Source of the DNA: Paenalcaligenes hermetiae | Lineage (GTDB): Bacteria > Pseudomonadota > Gammaproteobacteria > Burkholderiales > Burkholderiaceae_B | Length of the DNA stretch: 64,000 bases | Direction of reading: 5' to 3' | Assembly (NCBI RefSeq): GCF_039543645.1 | Contig: NZ_BAABKD010000002.1 | Location: forward strand, 62,001-126,000 | Part shown: piece by piece, positions 40,535-49,750 of the stretch | Position numbering within the stretch: the stretch's first letter is position 1 | Layout of the letters: each line of letters starts with the position of its first letter | Position numbers and translations under genes: made by a program | Notes under the pieces: model-generated | What the model saw: only the letters and a program-made list of their open reading frames with translations | Database searches by the model: none | What the model was told of the DNA's origin: nothing

Positions 40535-43219
40535 TTATTTGTCCTCGCTAACAGGGGCAGCATCAGGCTGTAAATAATTACGCCACACCCATGGCAAAAT
40601 CCCCCCATTTTTCCAATAATCCACATCTTCCACCGTGTCTAAACGTGCTAGTAATGGCACATCCTGAGTGGAGCCATCCTGACGATGGATACGTAATGTC
40701 AAACGACTATGTACTCCTATCCGATCACTTAGCCCGAGCACATCAAAGGTTTCACTTCCGTCTAAGGCCAAATCATCCACCGTAGTCCCAGCGGTAAACT
40801 GTAATGGTAACACCCCCATGCCCACCAAATTAGTACGATGGATCCGCTCAAAGCTTTCAGCTACCACCGCTTTTACACCTAGCATCGCCACACCTTTTGC
40901 CGCAGAGTCTCGCGATGAGCCGCACCCATAGTTTTTACCAGCAATAATAATTAAAGATTCCCCACGTTGCTGATACGTTTGTGCCGCTTCAAAAATACGC
41001 ATGAGCTCCCCTTCGGGCATGACCTTGGTCACCCCGCCCTCAATGCCTGGTACCATTTTGTTCCGTAAACGAATGTTCGCAAAGGTCGCCCGCATCACAA
41101 TCTCATGATTAGCACGACGAGTGGTGTAATTATTAAAATCTTTTTGCTCCACACCGCGAGCCAGTAAATAATCGGCTGCAGGTGTCCCCAAGCTAATCGC
41201 TCCCGAAGGCGAAATATGGTCTGTAGTAATCGAGTCGCCTAAAATCACCAGCGGACGCAATTGATGAAAGGCTTTAACAGGCTCGGGCACTAACCCTAGC
41301 CCCTCAAAATAAGGCGGCTTTTTAATATAATGGCTATCAGGATCCCAGTTAAAAGTTGCCCCCGCCTCAGAGGCCAAAGCATCCCAAGGCTCCCCCCCTT
41401 CGTACAGCTCCGCATAGCGCTGAATGAATAACTGGCGATCATAAGCCAACCGCACGGTGGCTTCGATTTCCTCGGCCGTAGGCCAAATATCTTTTAGATA
41501 TACCGGGTTTCCTTTAGGGTCATGTCCTAAAATATCTTGGGTGACGTTCACATTCATGGAGCCCGCCAATGCATACACCACCACCAAAGCAGGGGAAGCT
41601 AAATAGTTTGCGCGCACGCTAGGATGTATACGACCATCAAAGTTTCTATTTCCCGATAAAACGGCAGTGGTCACTAAATCATGTTCAGCAATGACTTGTG
41701 CGATACCCGTAGGCAAAGGCCCCGAGCCCCCATTACAGGTGGTACAACCGAATCCTGCGACCTGAAAACCCAACTGATCTAAAGCCGCTTGCAAATCCGC
41801 TTTTTGTAATACATCTGCAGTGACTTGGCTCCCCGGTACCAAAGAGGTTTTAACCCAAGGCTTAGTACGTAAGCCTTTAGCAACTGCTTTTTGGGCAACC
41901 AAGCCCGCTGCAATCATATTTGTTGGATTCGCCGTGTTCGTGCAGGAAGTGATGGCCGCAATCACCACATCGCCGTCTTTAAGCGTAAACGTTTCACCAG
42001 GAACAGGAATACTACGCTCCATATCAACAGGGCGACCAGCAATATGTTGGTGATGCTGCGCAAAAAGTGATGCCGCTTGCTTTAAATCGAACCGTTCTTC
42101 GGGATTGCTTGGTCCAGACAAACTCGGACGAATCGCGCTCAAATCGATAGTTAATACCGTTTCAAATCGAGGAGCGGGGGTGGTGGCATCGCGCCAGAGT
42201 TTTTGCTGCTTGCAATAAGCCTCTACTAACTGAATATGCGCCTCGTCACGCCCTGTCATGCGCATATAATCCAAGGCCTGCTGGTCGACGGGGAAAAACA
42301 CCACCGTAGCACCGTATTCGGGTGCCATGTTAGCAATCATGCCCCGGTCTCCTAAGGACAATTGATCCAACCCCGCACCAAAAAATTCAACAAACTTACC
42401 TACTACACCTAATTGACGCAACTGCTCTGTAATCGTTAACACCAAATCAGTGGGTAACACGCCATTGGGTAGCTGCCCAGTGAGCTCAATGCCTACCACT
42501 TCGGGCAGCGGCATACTCACCGGCAGCCCCACCATGACCGCTTCGGCTTCAATGCCTCCCACCCCCCACGCTAAAATCCCTAACCCATTTACCATGGGCG
42601 TATGACTATCTGTACCCACACAGCTATCAGGGAAAAGCAGTGTAGCCCCCTTATCCTGAAGGGGAGTCGCTCCGACCACCTGCCCAATATGTTCAATATG
42701 CAGTTGATGCATGATGCCCTTGCCCGGGGGAATCACATTCACCCCCTCAAAGTTCGCCCCACACCAACGTAAAAAAGCAAAACGCTCGGCGTTACGCTCG
42801 TATTCTTTTTTTAAGTTAATTTCAGCGGCTAAAGGATTTGCCCAGCTATCCACCTGTAAAGAGTGATCGATCACCACATCTGTCGGCACAGTAGGACGCA
42901 CCTGAGAGGCATCACCTCCGGCATGGTGAACAGCTTCGCGCATAGCCACCATGTCTAACAACATCACTAAACCTAAAATGTCATGTCCAAAAACACGGGC
43001 GGGATAAAAGAGGATCCCTGCATCCACATCACGATTTAAAATCGCTTGAATTTCACGATGATTATCAATACCTTTGGTTGCGGTTTGGCGTAATACGTTT
43101 TCTAATACTATACGTAAAGAAAAGGGTAGTTGATCAATGCCAGGAATCGTATGAATCGGTACATAATCAAAGCTTCTGCCATGGATCTGTATTGGCTCTA
43201 GTTTAGGATGAAGATACAT
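40535..43219 (-). CDS. acnA: Aconitate hydratase, AcnA family
   Basis: An 894-residue iron-sulfur hydro-lyase. GKGIMHQLHIEHIGQVV, DSCVGTDSHTPMVNGLG and AITSCTNTANP, then FGCTTCNGGSG supply the cluster cysteines; GKNYGCGSSRDSAAKG and GDSITTDHISPSG complete the active site. The start chosen is the ATG at 43219 (GGGG seven bases upstream); the frame is open ten codons further. It is divergent from a PrpF-family isomerase gene rather than from a prp operon, so it could act on 2-methylcitrate or a related acid as well as citrate. Confidence 0.85.
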   Translation of the reverse strand: MYLHPKLEPIQIHGRSFDYVPIHTIPGIDQLPFSLRIVLENVLRQTATKGIDNHREIQAILNRDVDAGILFYPARVFGHDILGLVMLLDMVAMREAVHHAGGDASQVRPTVPTDVVIDHSLQVDSWANPLAAEINLKKEYERNAERFAFLRWCGANFEGVNVIPPGKGIMHQLHIEHIGQVVGATPLQDKGATLLFPDSCVGTDSHTPMVNGLGILAWGVGGIEAEAVMVGLPVSMPLPEVVGIELTGQLPNGVLPTDLVLTITEQLRQLGVVGKFVEFFGAGLDQLSLGDRGMIANMAPEYGATVVFFPVDQQALDYMRMTGRDEAHIQLVEAYCKQQKLWRDATTPAPRFETVLTIDLSAIRPSLSGPSNPEERFDLKQAASLFAQHHQHIAGRPVDMERSIPVPGETFTLKDGDVVIAAITSCTNTANPTNMIAAGLVAQKAVAKGLRTKPWVKTSLVPGSQVTADVLQKADLQAALDQLGFQVAGFGCTTCNGGSGPLPTGIAQVIAEHDLVTTAVLSGNRNFDGRIHPSVRANYLASPALVVVYALAGSMNVNVTQDILGHDPKGNPVYLKDIWPTAEEIEATVRLAYDRQLFIQRYAELYEGGEPWDALASEAGATFNWDPDSHYIKKPPYFEGLGLVPEPVKAFHQLRPLVILGDSITTDHISPSGAISLGTPAADYLLARGVEQKDFNNYTTRRANHEIVMRATFANIRLRNKMVPGIEGGVTKVMPEGELMRIFEAAQTYQQRGESLIIIAGKNYGCGSSRDSAAKGVAMLGVKAVVAESFERIHRTNLVGMGVLPLQFTAGTTVDDLALDGSETFDVLGLSDRIGVHSRLTLRIHRQDGSTQDVPLLARLDTVEDVDYWKNGGILPWVWRNYLQPDAAPVSEDK

Positions 43220-43323
43220 GCTCCTGCCCCTTTTTAAGAAAAGAATCAACTTATTTTGACTGCATTTTTACTGCTTACTCATAACAAACCGACAACACCG
43301 ATACTTTAGCAAAGGAAAGTCCT

Positions 43324-44469
43324 ATGTCCCAAATTTCTATCCCCGCTGTGTTCATGCGCGGAGGCACCAGCAAAGCGCTTATGCTACAACCTAAGGATCT
43401 TCCCGCCAATCAAAGCGACTGGGCACCTTTATTTTGCGCTGCTATGGGTAGCCCAGACCCTTATGGACGACAACTGGATGGTATGGGTGGCGGGGTCTCC
43501 TCTTTATCAAAGGTTTGCATCGTTGGTCCTTCCTCACATCCTGAAGCTGATGTGGATTACACCTTTGCTCAAGTGGCGATCAAAGAGCAAAAAGTCAGCT
43601 ACCAAGGCAACTGTGGCAATATGAGCGCAGCTGTCGGTCCCTTCGCCGTAGATCAAGGGCTGGTCATACCAAAGGATGAAACCACCACCGTGCGTATCTA
43701 CAACACCAACACAAAAAAAATCATCCATAGCACCTTTGCCACACCCAATGGCCAAACACAATATCAAGGGGACTTAGCTATTCCTGGAGTGGGGGGAACC
43801 GGCGCACCAATTAAACTGGAATTCATTGAGCCTGGCGGCGCCACTACGGGCCAGCTCTTACCCACAGGCCAGGTTACCGATACGCTGATGATTCCAGGTT
43901 TAGGTCCTTTAACGGTTTCTTTAGTGGATGCAGCCAATGCTGCCGTCTTTATTCGAGCACAAGACCTTGGGCTTACCGGCTTGGAGCTACCCGACGCGAT
44001 TGAAAATCGCCCTGAGCTTCTTGCTACCCTTGAAAGCATCCGCTGCCACGCCTCTGTAGCGATGGGAATCGCGCCCGACCTTGAGAGTGCTAAGCAAATT
44101 ACGATCGTGCCTTTTGTGGCCTTAGTGAGTCCTAGTCAAGATAACCCTACCCTTGCCGGTGAACGCATCCCCGCACAGGAAATGGACTTGGTCGCGCGCG
44201 TGATGTCTAACGGACAGCCACACCGTGCTTTGCCCCTTACTATCTCTCTTTGCACCGCTGTGGCCGCACGTATCCAAGGCACCGTGGTTGCCGATGTACT
44301 AAGCCCTAAAGCCGGTGCGCAAGCCCTACGCTTGGGAATGCCCTCTGGCGTGCTCACCGTTGATGCAGAGGTGCATTATGAGTCGGGACAATGGCAAGCA
44401 AAATCAGGCGCTTTTTACCGTACAGCACGTCGTTTATTTGATGGGAGAGTTTGGGTTAACCAACCATAA
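43324..44469 (+). CDS. prpF: PrpF-family isomerase (2-methylaconitate cis-trans isomerase-like)
   Basis: A 381-residue protein of the PrpF family, diaminopimelate-epimerase-like fold. MRGGTSKALML, QLDGMGGGVSSLSKVCIVG and YQGNCGNMSAAVGPFA contain the conserved residues. PrpF isomerises 2-methylaconitate for the AcnD route of propionate use; relatives act on other unsaturated tricarboxylates. AAGGAAAG precedes the ATG. The divergent AcnA-family gene is the likely partner. No prpB or prpC lies beside it, so the pathway is uncertain. mgtE follows by 9 bp. Confidence 0.82.
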   Translation: MSQISIPAVFMRGGTSKALMLQPKDLPANQSDWAPLFCAAMGSPDPYGRQLDGMGGGVSSLSKVCIVGPSSHPEADVDYTFAQVAIKEQKVSYQGNCGNMSAAVGPFAVDQGLVIPKDETTTVRIYNTNTKKIIHSTFATPNGQTQYQGDLAIPGVGGTGAPIKLEFIEPGGATTGQLLPTGQVTDTLMIPGLGPLTVSLVDAANAAVFIRAQDLGLTGLELPDAIENRPELLATLESIRCHASVAMGIAPDLESAKQITIVPFVALVSPSQDNPTLAGERIPAQEMDLVARVMSNGQPHRALPLTISLCTAVAARIQGTVVADVLSPKAGAQALRLGMPSGVLTVDAEVHYESGQWQAKSGAFYRTARRLFDGRVWVNQP

Positions 44470-44478
44470 GCCAGCACT

Positions 44479-45813
44479 ATGCAGACTTCTTTTCATACCT
44501 TACAACAATTTGATCACGTTGCCGATGCCGTCAGCTACCTGAATCAACTTAAAAATACGCAAGCGGTAAAACTGGCCGCCCAACTCGACTCCGCAGCCCT
44601 GGTTGATTTACTAGAGAACCCAGACCTCCGGTGTGATTCCGATCTGGCAGCGTATTTGGCCGCAGCCGGCCGCGCTGAGGTCTTGGATCAGCTTGCCGAA
44701 GACCGCATGGCCGACTTGATGAGTGGCTTTGAGCCTCCCATCCGTCAACAGGCGCTAAACTTATTAAGCCCCACTACACGCGCCTCTGTACTACGCCTCA
44801 TGAGCTACCCCCAAGGTACGGCGGGTAGCATTATGACCACTGAGTTTATTGAAGTACCTACTACCTGGACCGTAGCCCAAACCTTGCAACATATACGCGA
44901 GGTCGAAAGCACTCGCGAAACGGTATATGCGATTTATGTGGTAGACGATAGACAACGCCTTCGTTTTGTATTGCCTTTACGTCAACTGGTCTGTGCCGAT
45001 CCCAGCTCGCCCCTCACCGATTTATGGACTGGCCAAACCCCTATTACTGTCGATGCCTTCATGGATCGCGAAGAGGTCGCCCACATAATCCGTCGTCACG
45101 ATTTTTTAGCGTTACCAGTGGTCGACGACGAACAACAAGTGATTGGCATTGTGACCGTGGATGATGTCATTGATGCGCTTATGGAAGAGGCCGCCGAAGA
45201 CTTCGGTCGCTTTGGGGGTGGAGAGCATATTGATCAGCCCTATTTAGAGGTAGGCTTTGGCACCATGTTACGTAAACGCGGGGGGTGGCTCGCTATTTTA
45301 TTTTTAGGAGAAATGCTCACCGCCAGTGCTATGCAATATTATGAACTGGAACTAGAAAAAGCGGTGGTGCTTGCCATGTTTATCCCTCTCATCATGAGCT
45401 CTGGCGGTAACTCAGGCTCTCAGGCTACCTCTCTTCTGATTCGCGGCCTGGCCTTAAATGAAGTTCGCTTACGCGATTGGTGGCGAGTATTATTGCGTGA
45501 ACTGCCTACAGGGCTCGTTTTAGGCGCAATGCTTGGCGCTATTGGCTTTAGTCGTATTTTTGTGTGGCAACATATTGGACTCTATGATTATGGTGAGCAT
45601 TACTTACTGATTGGCTTTACCATTTGGATGTCCTTAATTGGCATTGTCTGCTTTGGGTCGAGCATTGGCTCCATGCTGCCATTTCTTTTACAGCGCTTTG
45701 GATTTGATCCAGCGAGCGCCTCGGCGCCACTCGTGGCTACACTTGTCGATGTGCTGGGGTTAGTGATTTATTTTTCTGTCGCTGCCCTCATCCTGACCGG
45801 TACCTTACTGTAA
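44479..45813 (+). CDS. mgtE: Magnesium transporter MgtE
   Basis: A 444-residue MgtE-type Mg2+ channel. The N-terminal superhelical domain (LVDLLENPDLRCDSDLAAYLAAAG...) is followed by two CBS domains (about residues 120-250, including YVVDDRQRLRFVLPLRQLV and ALPVVDDEQQVIGIVTVDDV). Five C-terminal membrane segments follow, with MFIPLIMSSGGNSGSQATSL in the channel region. It sits 9 bp after prpF, but no functional link is obvious. A terminator follows. Confidence 0.94.
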   Translation: MQTSFHTLQQFDHVADAVSYLNQLKNTQAVKLAAQLDSAALVDLLENPDLRCDSDLAAYLAAAGRAEVLDQLAEDRMADLMSGFEPPIRQQALNLLSPTTRASVLRLMSYPQGTAGSIMTTEFIEVPTTWTVAQTLQHIREVESTRETVYAIYVVDDRQRLRFVLPLRQLVCADPSSPLTDLWTGQTPITVDAFMDREEVAHIIRRHDFLALPVVDDEQQVIGIVTVDDVIDALMEEAAEDFGRFGGGEHIDQPYLEVGFGTMLRKRGGWLAILFLGEMLTASAMQYYELELEKAVVLAMFIPLIMSSGGNSGSQATSLLIRGLALNEVRLRDWWRVLLRELPTGLVLGAMLGAIGFSRIFVWQHIGLYDYGEHYLLIGFTIWMSLIGIVCFGSSIGSMLPFLLQRFGFDPASASAPLVATLVDVLGLVIYFSVAALILTGTLL

Positions 45814-45823
45814 CGCTGTTAAC

Positions 45824-45857
45824 ACATAGGCTCCCATATTTACGGGAGCCTATTTTT
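45824..45857. terminator. Bidirectional Rho-independent terminator
   Basis: ATAGGCTCCC and GGGAGCCTAT arms with a 7-nt loop are followed by five T. It separates mgtE from the convergent ychJ-like gene. Confidence 0.82.
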
Positions 45858-46245
45858 ATGTCTTAAACGATCCATCCACGTAAAACCAACGCCCCTGCTC
45901 CCTCACAAAACGACTTATTTCATGCAAACGCGTTGCTCGGCCTTGGTATCGGCTGCGCGCAACAAACTCGACCTCTTGTTGCGTATCATCCATAATTGTA
46001 TGTTGGCGAATTTGCAAACCCAGCCATTTCAAACCAATGGGATTCGGATCCAAATACTCAGGGCGCGTTTGTGGATGCCAAGTTTGTAACAGATATTCCA
46101 ACTTATCCAAAACAAAAGCACTATAACGTGAGCGCATTAAGCTTTCTGCATCGGGTGCTTGTAGATAATGTTCTCCCTCGTGCCAACGTTGGCAGCAATC
46201 GGCATAGGATTTTGTACTTTGACAAGGACAAGGTTGCGTTTTCAT
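45856..46245 (-). CDS. YchJ family protein (SEC-C motif)
   Basis: A 129-residue protein starting PCPCQSTKSYADCCQRWH, a SEC-C zinc-binding motif, followed by the NTF2-like YchJ domain (MRSRYSAFVLDKLEYLLQTWHP). The family is conserved but uncharacterised. It starts one base after the TetR-type gene ends, so the two form an operon. Confidence 0.88.
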   Translation of the reverse strand: MKTQPCPCQSTKSYADCCQRWHEGEHYLQAPDAESLMRSRYSAFVLDKLEYLLQTWHPQTRPEYLDPNPIGLKWLGLQIRQHTIMDDTQQEVEFVARSRYQGRATRLHEISRFVREQGRWFYVDGSFKT

Positions 46246-46246
46246 T

Positions 46247-46795
46247 TTAAGCTTTCCCCTGCGCTAACGCGCCTTGGAAAAAAACTTTTTCCACCGTATC
46301 CACTACTTCGGCTTTGGTCATACGCCCTTGTTGTTCCGAAAAGATGAGCCCTGACATCAGCGCCCCCCATGTCTCTGTTAATGCACTCGCACTAATATCT
46401 ATACGCAGCAACCCCTCTTGTTGCGCTTGTAAAAAAAAGGTGTCTAGCGTCTGATGCCAGCGCTGCTCAAGCTGGCTTAAGGCACTGATATTTAGATGAC
46501 AACAAGCCACAAGCAATAAAATGCTTGCACCCTCGTCAAGGGAGCGCTGAGCCAAACGCACAAGCAATGGGCGGATATGGCGCGCATCAAAAACGAACTC
46601 ATCCAGTATGGCGCTAAGCTTCGCTACGGCATAACTGACCGCTTTTTCGACTAGGCTTTCTCTTGCACCACCCAGACGATATAAGGTGGTTTTACCTATG
46701 CCCGCAGCTTCTGCTAATTCATTTAAACTCGCACTTGGATTAGTGGCTAAAGCGATAATTAAGTCGTCCATGCGTTGCCGTTTTTTTGCGTTCAC
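46247..46795 (-). CDS. TetR family transcriptional regulator
   Basis: A 182-residue regulator. The N-terminal helix-turn-helix (ALATNPSASLNELAEAAGIG, then KTTLYRLGGARESLVEKAV) is characteristic of the family; the rest is a variable ligand-binding helical domain. A GTG at 46795 with AGGAGG five bases upstream is preferred over the GTG at 46810. A TGGAA/TTCCA repeat (46831-46848) lies just upstream and may be its own operator. It is co-transcribed with the YchJ gene. Targets unknown. Confidence 0.85.
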   Translation of the reverse strand: MNAKKRQRMDDLIIALATNPSASLNELAEAAGIGKTTLYRLGGARESLVEKAVSYAVAKLSAILDEFVFDARHIRPLLVRLAQRSLDEGASILLLVACCHLNISALSQLEQRWHQTLDTFFLQAQQEGLLRIDISASALTETWGALMSGLIFSEQQGRMTKAEVVDTVEKVFFQGALAQGKA

Positions 46796-46905
46796 CCTAC
46801 CCTCCTTCACCGAATCAAAAACAAACCAAATGGAACGATTTTATTCCAATCAGTGATTCTAAAAGGATTCAAATAAAAGAGCAACGAACGAAAAACCCGC
46901 AGGGA

Positions 46906-46932
46906 CAAAAAAACCACCCTAAAGGTGGTCTC
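46906..46932 (-). terminator. Rho-independent terminator of the tRNA gene
   Basis: On the minus strand the stem ACCACC/GGGTGGT is followed by seven T, 18 bp past the tRNA 3' end. Confidence 0.8.
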
Positions 46933-46948
46933 TGTTCGTAATAGAAAA

Positions 46949-47027
<79 letters not shown>

Positions 47028-47229
47028 CTGATTCATCTAAGGATGCATCAAAGATCATAATTATTACATAAACTAGGGCGGTTTGCCTAGTACTTAAACG
47101 CATAACAATCCTATTAGGATTTTTTCTCTACTTCGCCCCTGTCACAATGAGTTATGCTTGATTACGCACTGCCATATAGGTTGTGCGTCATACTGGTATC
47201 TTTCATTCATCTTCATCAGGAGAACGATA

Positions 47230-47760
47230 ATGCAAAAACGTATCTGGGGTATGGCTGCACTGGCTGCCATCACACTAAGCGCCACCGCGTGGGCCGATTC
47301 GCTCTTAATTCCTATGCATATAGTGGATGAAAAAGGGGTACAAAAACAAATTGGTGAGGTCGCTGTCAACCCATCCGACTATGGCATGGTCTTTACCCCA
47401 GCGCTACAAGGCTTAGAACCCGGCCTACACGGCTTTCATATTCACGAAGCCCCCAGTTGCGAGCCATCAGAGCAAGATGGAAAAATGGTACCAGCCGGCG
47501 CAGCCAAAGGGCACTGGGATCCTGAAAACACCGGTCAGCACGGCGAGCCTTGGGGCAAAGGCCATCTTGGCGACCTTCCCCCTTTATATGTGGCTGAAAA
47601 TGGTGAAGCCACGCAGCCGGTGCTCGCTCCACGCCTAAAAAACATCGATGATTTACGCGGGCATTCGCTCATGGTACACGAAGGTGGAGATAACCACTCC
47701 GATCACCCCAAACCCTTAGGAGGGGGAGGAGCCAGAGTGGCATGCGGTGTGATCCAATAA
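47230..47760 (+). CDS. sodC: Superoxide dismutase [Cu-Zn] SodC
   Basis: A 176-residue periplasmic Cu/Zn SOD with a signal peptide (MQKRIWGMAALAAITLSATAWA). Copper and zinc ligands lie in GLHGFHIHEAP and KGHWDPENTGQHG, with the C-terminal GGDNHSDHPKPLGGGGARVACG. GGAGA precedes the ATG at 47230; the frame is open to 47158 but that part is not SodC-like. It protects the envelope from superoxide. Together with sodB the cell has one cytoplasmic and one periplasmic dismutase here. Confidence 0.95.
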   Translation: MQKRIWGMAALAAITLSATAWADSLLIPMHIVDEKGVQKQIGEVAVNPSDYGMVFTPALQGLEPGLHGFHIHEAPSCEPSEQDGKMVPAGAAKGHWDPENTGQHGEPWGKGHLGDLPPLYVAENGEATQPVLAPRLKNIDDLRGHSLMVHEGGDNHSDHPKPLGGGGARVACGVIQ

Positions 47761-47792
47761 TCGCATCACCAGACCGCCTATCTATGTAAATA

Positions 47793-47835
47793 GCCTCAAG
47801 GGGCTGGCTCGCCCCTACCCCTTGAGACCGTTTTG
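47793..47835. terminator. Terminator between sodC and the TRAP genes
   Basis: CTCAAGGGG and CCCCTTGAG are perfect 9-bp arms with a 14-nt loop, followed by TTTT. It serves sodC and possibly the convergent dctM gene. Confidence 0.65.
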
Positions 47836-47838
47836 TGA

Positions 47839-49140
47839 CTACATGTACATTAGTTTTGGCAAAAACAAAATAATCTCAGGGAAAAGAATAACCAAAAATA
47901 CGCCAAGCACTAGCATAAGGAAAAACGGCAAAGCGGCTTTAGACAAATACACAATATCGTGCCCCGTCATCCCCTGCAAAACGAACAAGTTTAGCCCCAC
48001 TGGTGGGGTGATTTGTGCCATTTCTACTACCAGCACCAAATATAAGCCAAACCAAATCGGGTCAATCCCTACGGCTTGCACGGCCGGCAGTAAAATCGCG
48101 GTAGTCAATACCACTATGGAAATCCCGTCTAAAAAGCTACCTAAAATGATGAAAAATAATGTCAGCACAATCAGCAGGGCATAGGGACTCATTCCCAGCT
48201 CTCCAATCCAGCGAGCTAAATTCATAGGGATATTCGAGTAACCCATCGCAATGGTGAGAAAAGCCGACCCCGCCAAAATAAAAGCAATCATCGACGAAGA
48301 TAACATCGCGGCAATCAAGCTGTCTTTGAAGCTTTTCCAGCTCAAGTCACCAAAGGCCCAGCTCAATAGCAACGCAATTACCACCCCTACCGCCGCTGAG
48401 TCCGTCGGGCTTGCTAAGCCTAAATAAATAGAGCCCATAATCCCGATGATCAATAAGGTAACCGGCAATAGCGTACAGGTCGCCTTTAATTTCTGGACAA
48501 AAGATAACGGCGGGTCTTTAGCTGGTACTTTATCGGGGTTGCGCCATGACCAAATCGCCACATACGCCATAAATAGGCCAATCATCATCAGCCCCGGCAA
48601 CACCCCAGCCACAAATAAACGCGCAATTGATAACTCTGCTGCTACCCCATAAACAATCAAAATAATCGAGGGTGGGATCAACAGACCTAACGTACCGGAA
48701 CCAGCAATTGTGCCCACAACCAATTTTTCATCATAGCCCCGTGCTTTCAGTTCTGGCACCGTGACTTTGGCTACTGTTGCACAGGTGGCGGCGGATGAGC
48801 CGCTAACCGCAGCAAAAATCCCCGATGCCAAAATGCCTACATGTCCTAACCCCCCGGGCAGCGAGCGCATCCATGGTGCTAAACCACTAAATAAGTCTTT
48901 GGACATGCGTGAGCGGAACAGGATTTCCCCCATCCAGATAAACAAAGGCAAAGCCGCTAAAGACCATTCGGCCGAAGAGCTCCAAATATTTGTTGCCAAT
49001 ACATTAGTTAAGGGCGCGCTGGAAAATAAAAGTATCCCCACCACACCTGTCACAAACAAAGCAACGGATACCCATACCCCTAAAGCTAAGCTACCAATAA
49101 GCGTAATAATTAAAATCAAAGACAACCACACATCAGACAT
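47839..49140 (-). CDS. TRAP transporter large permease DctM
   Basis: A 433-residue membrane protein with about 12 segments, the DctM/TRAP large subunit. AAVSGSSAATCATVAKVTVPELKARGYDEK and GSGTLGLLIPPSIILIVYG are conserved. It forms the sodium-driven channel with DctQ, whose stop overlaps its start by one base. DctP delivers the substrate. The 5-oxoprolinase gene upstream in the operon suggests pyroglutamate. Confidence 0.93.
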   Translation of the reverse strand: MSDVWLSLILIITLIGSLALGVWVSVALFVTGVVGILLFSSAPLTNVLATNIWSSSAEWSLAALPLFIWMGEILFRSRMSKDLFSGLAPWMRSLPGGLGHVGILASGIFAAVSGSSAATCATVAKVTVPELKARGYDEKLVVGTIAGSGTLGLLIPPSIILIVYGVAAELSIARLFVAGVLPGLMMIGLFMAYVAIWSWRNPDKVPAKDPPLSFVQKLKATCTLLPVTLLIIGIMGSIYLGLASPTDSAAVGVVIALLLSWAFGDLSWKSFKDSLIAAMLSSSMIAFILAGSAFLTIAMGYSNIPMNLARWIGELGMSPYALLIVLTLFFIILGSFLDGISIVVLTTAILLPAVQAVGIDPIWFGLYLVLVVEMAQITPPVGLNLFVLQGMTGHDIVYLSKAALPFFLMLVLGVFLVILFPEIILFLPKLMYM

Positions 49141-49691
49141 TACATGCCCTCCTCAGTAGGATCCGTGGCACGCAAAGCGGGTGATTGTTTATCACGCACC
49201 ATTTCAATCAAAGTATCTACTGCAGCAATAGTAAAAATACCTGCTCCGATTGTTAGTACCAGCTGAGGTATCCATAAAGGTACGCGGACTAAACCGGATG
49301 CCGTATCGCCCCAATCCCAAGATTGGTATGTAAGCTCTGCCAAACTATATGTAAATAATGCCCCCATCAACACACCAATTAGGGCTACTAGAGTCAAGCT
49401 ATAACGACGCCCCCTTAGGGAGAAGGTGTTTTCAACAAGAGTGACTCGAATATGAACGGCTCGACGCAAGCCTAAGCCTAAAGATAAAAAAGTAGCAAAA
49501 CCTAGCGCATAACCAGAAAATAGCGCATAGGAAGGAATTAAAAACCCATAACTTTTGCCAAATAAAGAAAGTGCTACAAAATCGATCGTATTTAGCATGA
49601 CCTGGCCAAACACCACAACCATGATCATTAGCAAAGATAATGCAGCGACGGCCCCACTACACTTATACAACCAGTCGAGACTTTTGCGCAT
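49140..49691 (-). CDS. TRAP transporter small permease DctQ
   Basis: A 183-residue membrane protein with four predicted segments, the TRAP small permease. The conserved GLGLRRAVHIRVTLVENTF region is present. It overlaps dctM by one base. A strong hairpin lies between it and dctP. Confidence 0.88.
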   Translation of the reverse strand: MRKSLDWLYKCSGAVAALSLLMIMVVVFGQVMLNTIDFVALSLFGKSYGFLIPSYALFSGYALGFATFLSLGLGLRRAVHIRVTLVENTFSLRGRRYSLTLVALIGVLMGALFTYSLAELTYQSWDWGDTASGLVRVPLWIPQLVLTIGAGIFTIAAVDTLIEMVRDKQSPALRATDPTEEGM

Positions 49692-49708
49692 TGTATTTCC
49701 TTAAAGAA

Positions 49709-49730
49709 CGACGCAGCCTAAGCTGCGTCG
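49709..49730 (-). promoter_or_regulatory. Hairpin between dctP and dctQ
   Basis: CGACGCAGC and GCTGCGTCG are perfect 9-bp arms with a 4-nt loop, followed on the minus strand by a weak T-rich run. It probably reduces read-through or protects the upstream mRNA, giving more binding protein than permease. Confidence 0.6.
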
Positions 49731-49750
49731 ATATCCCAAAATGACTGGAA

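Noticed and set aside
47106..47126. Terminator-like AATCC/GGATT stem followed by T-run
   Set aside because: Only 5 bp of stem, and no plus-strand gene upstream that it could end.
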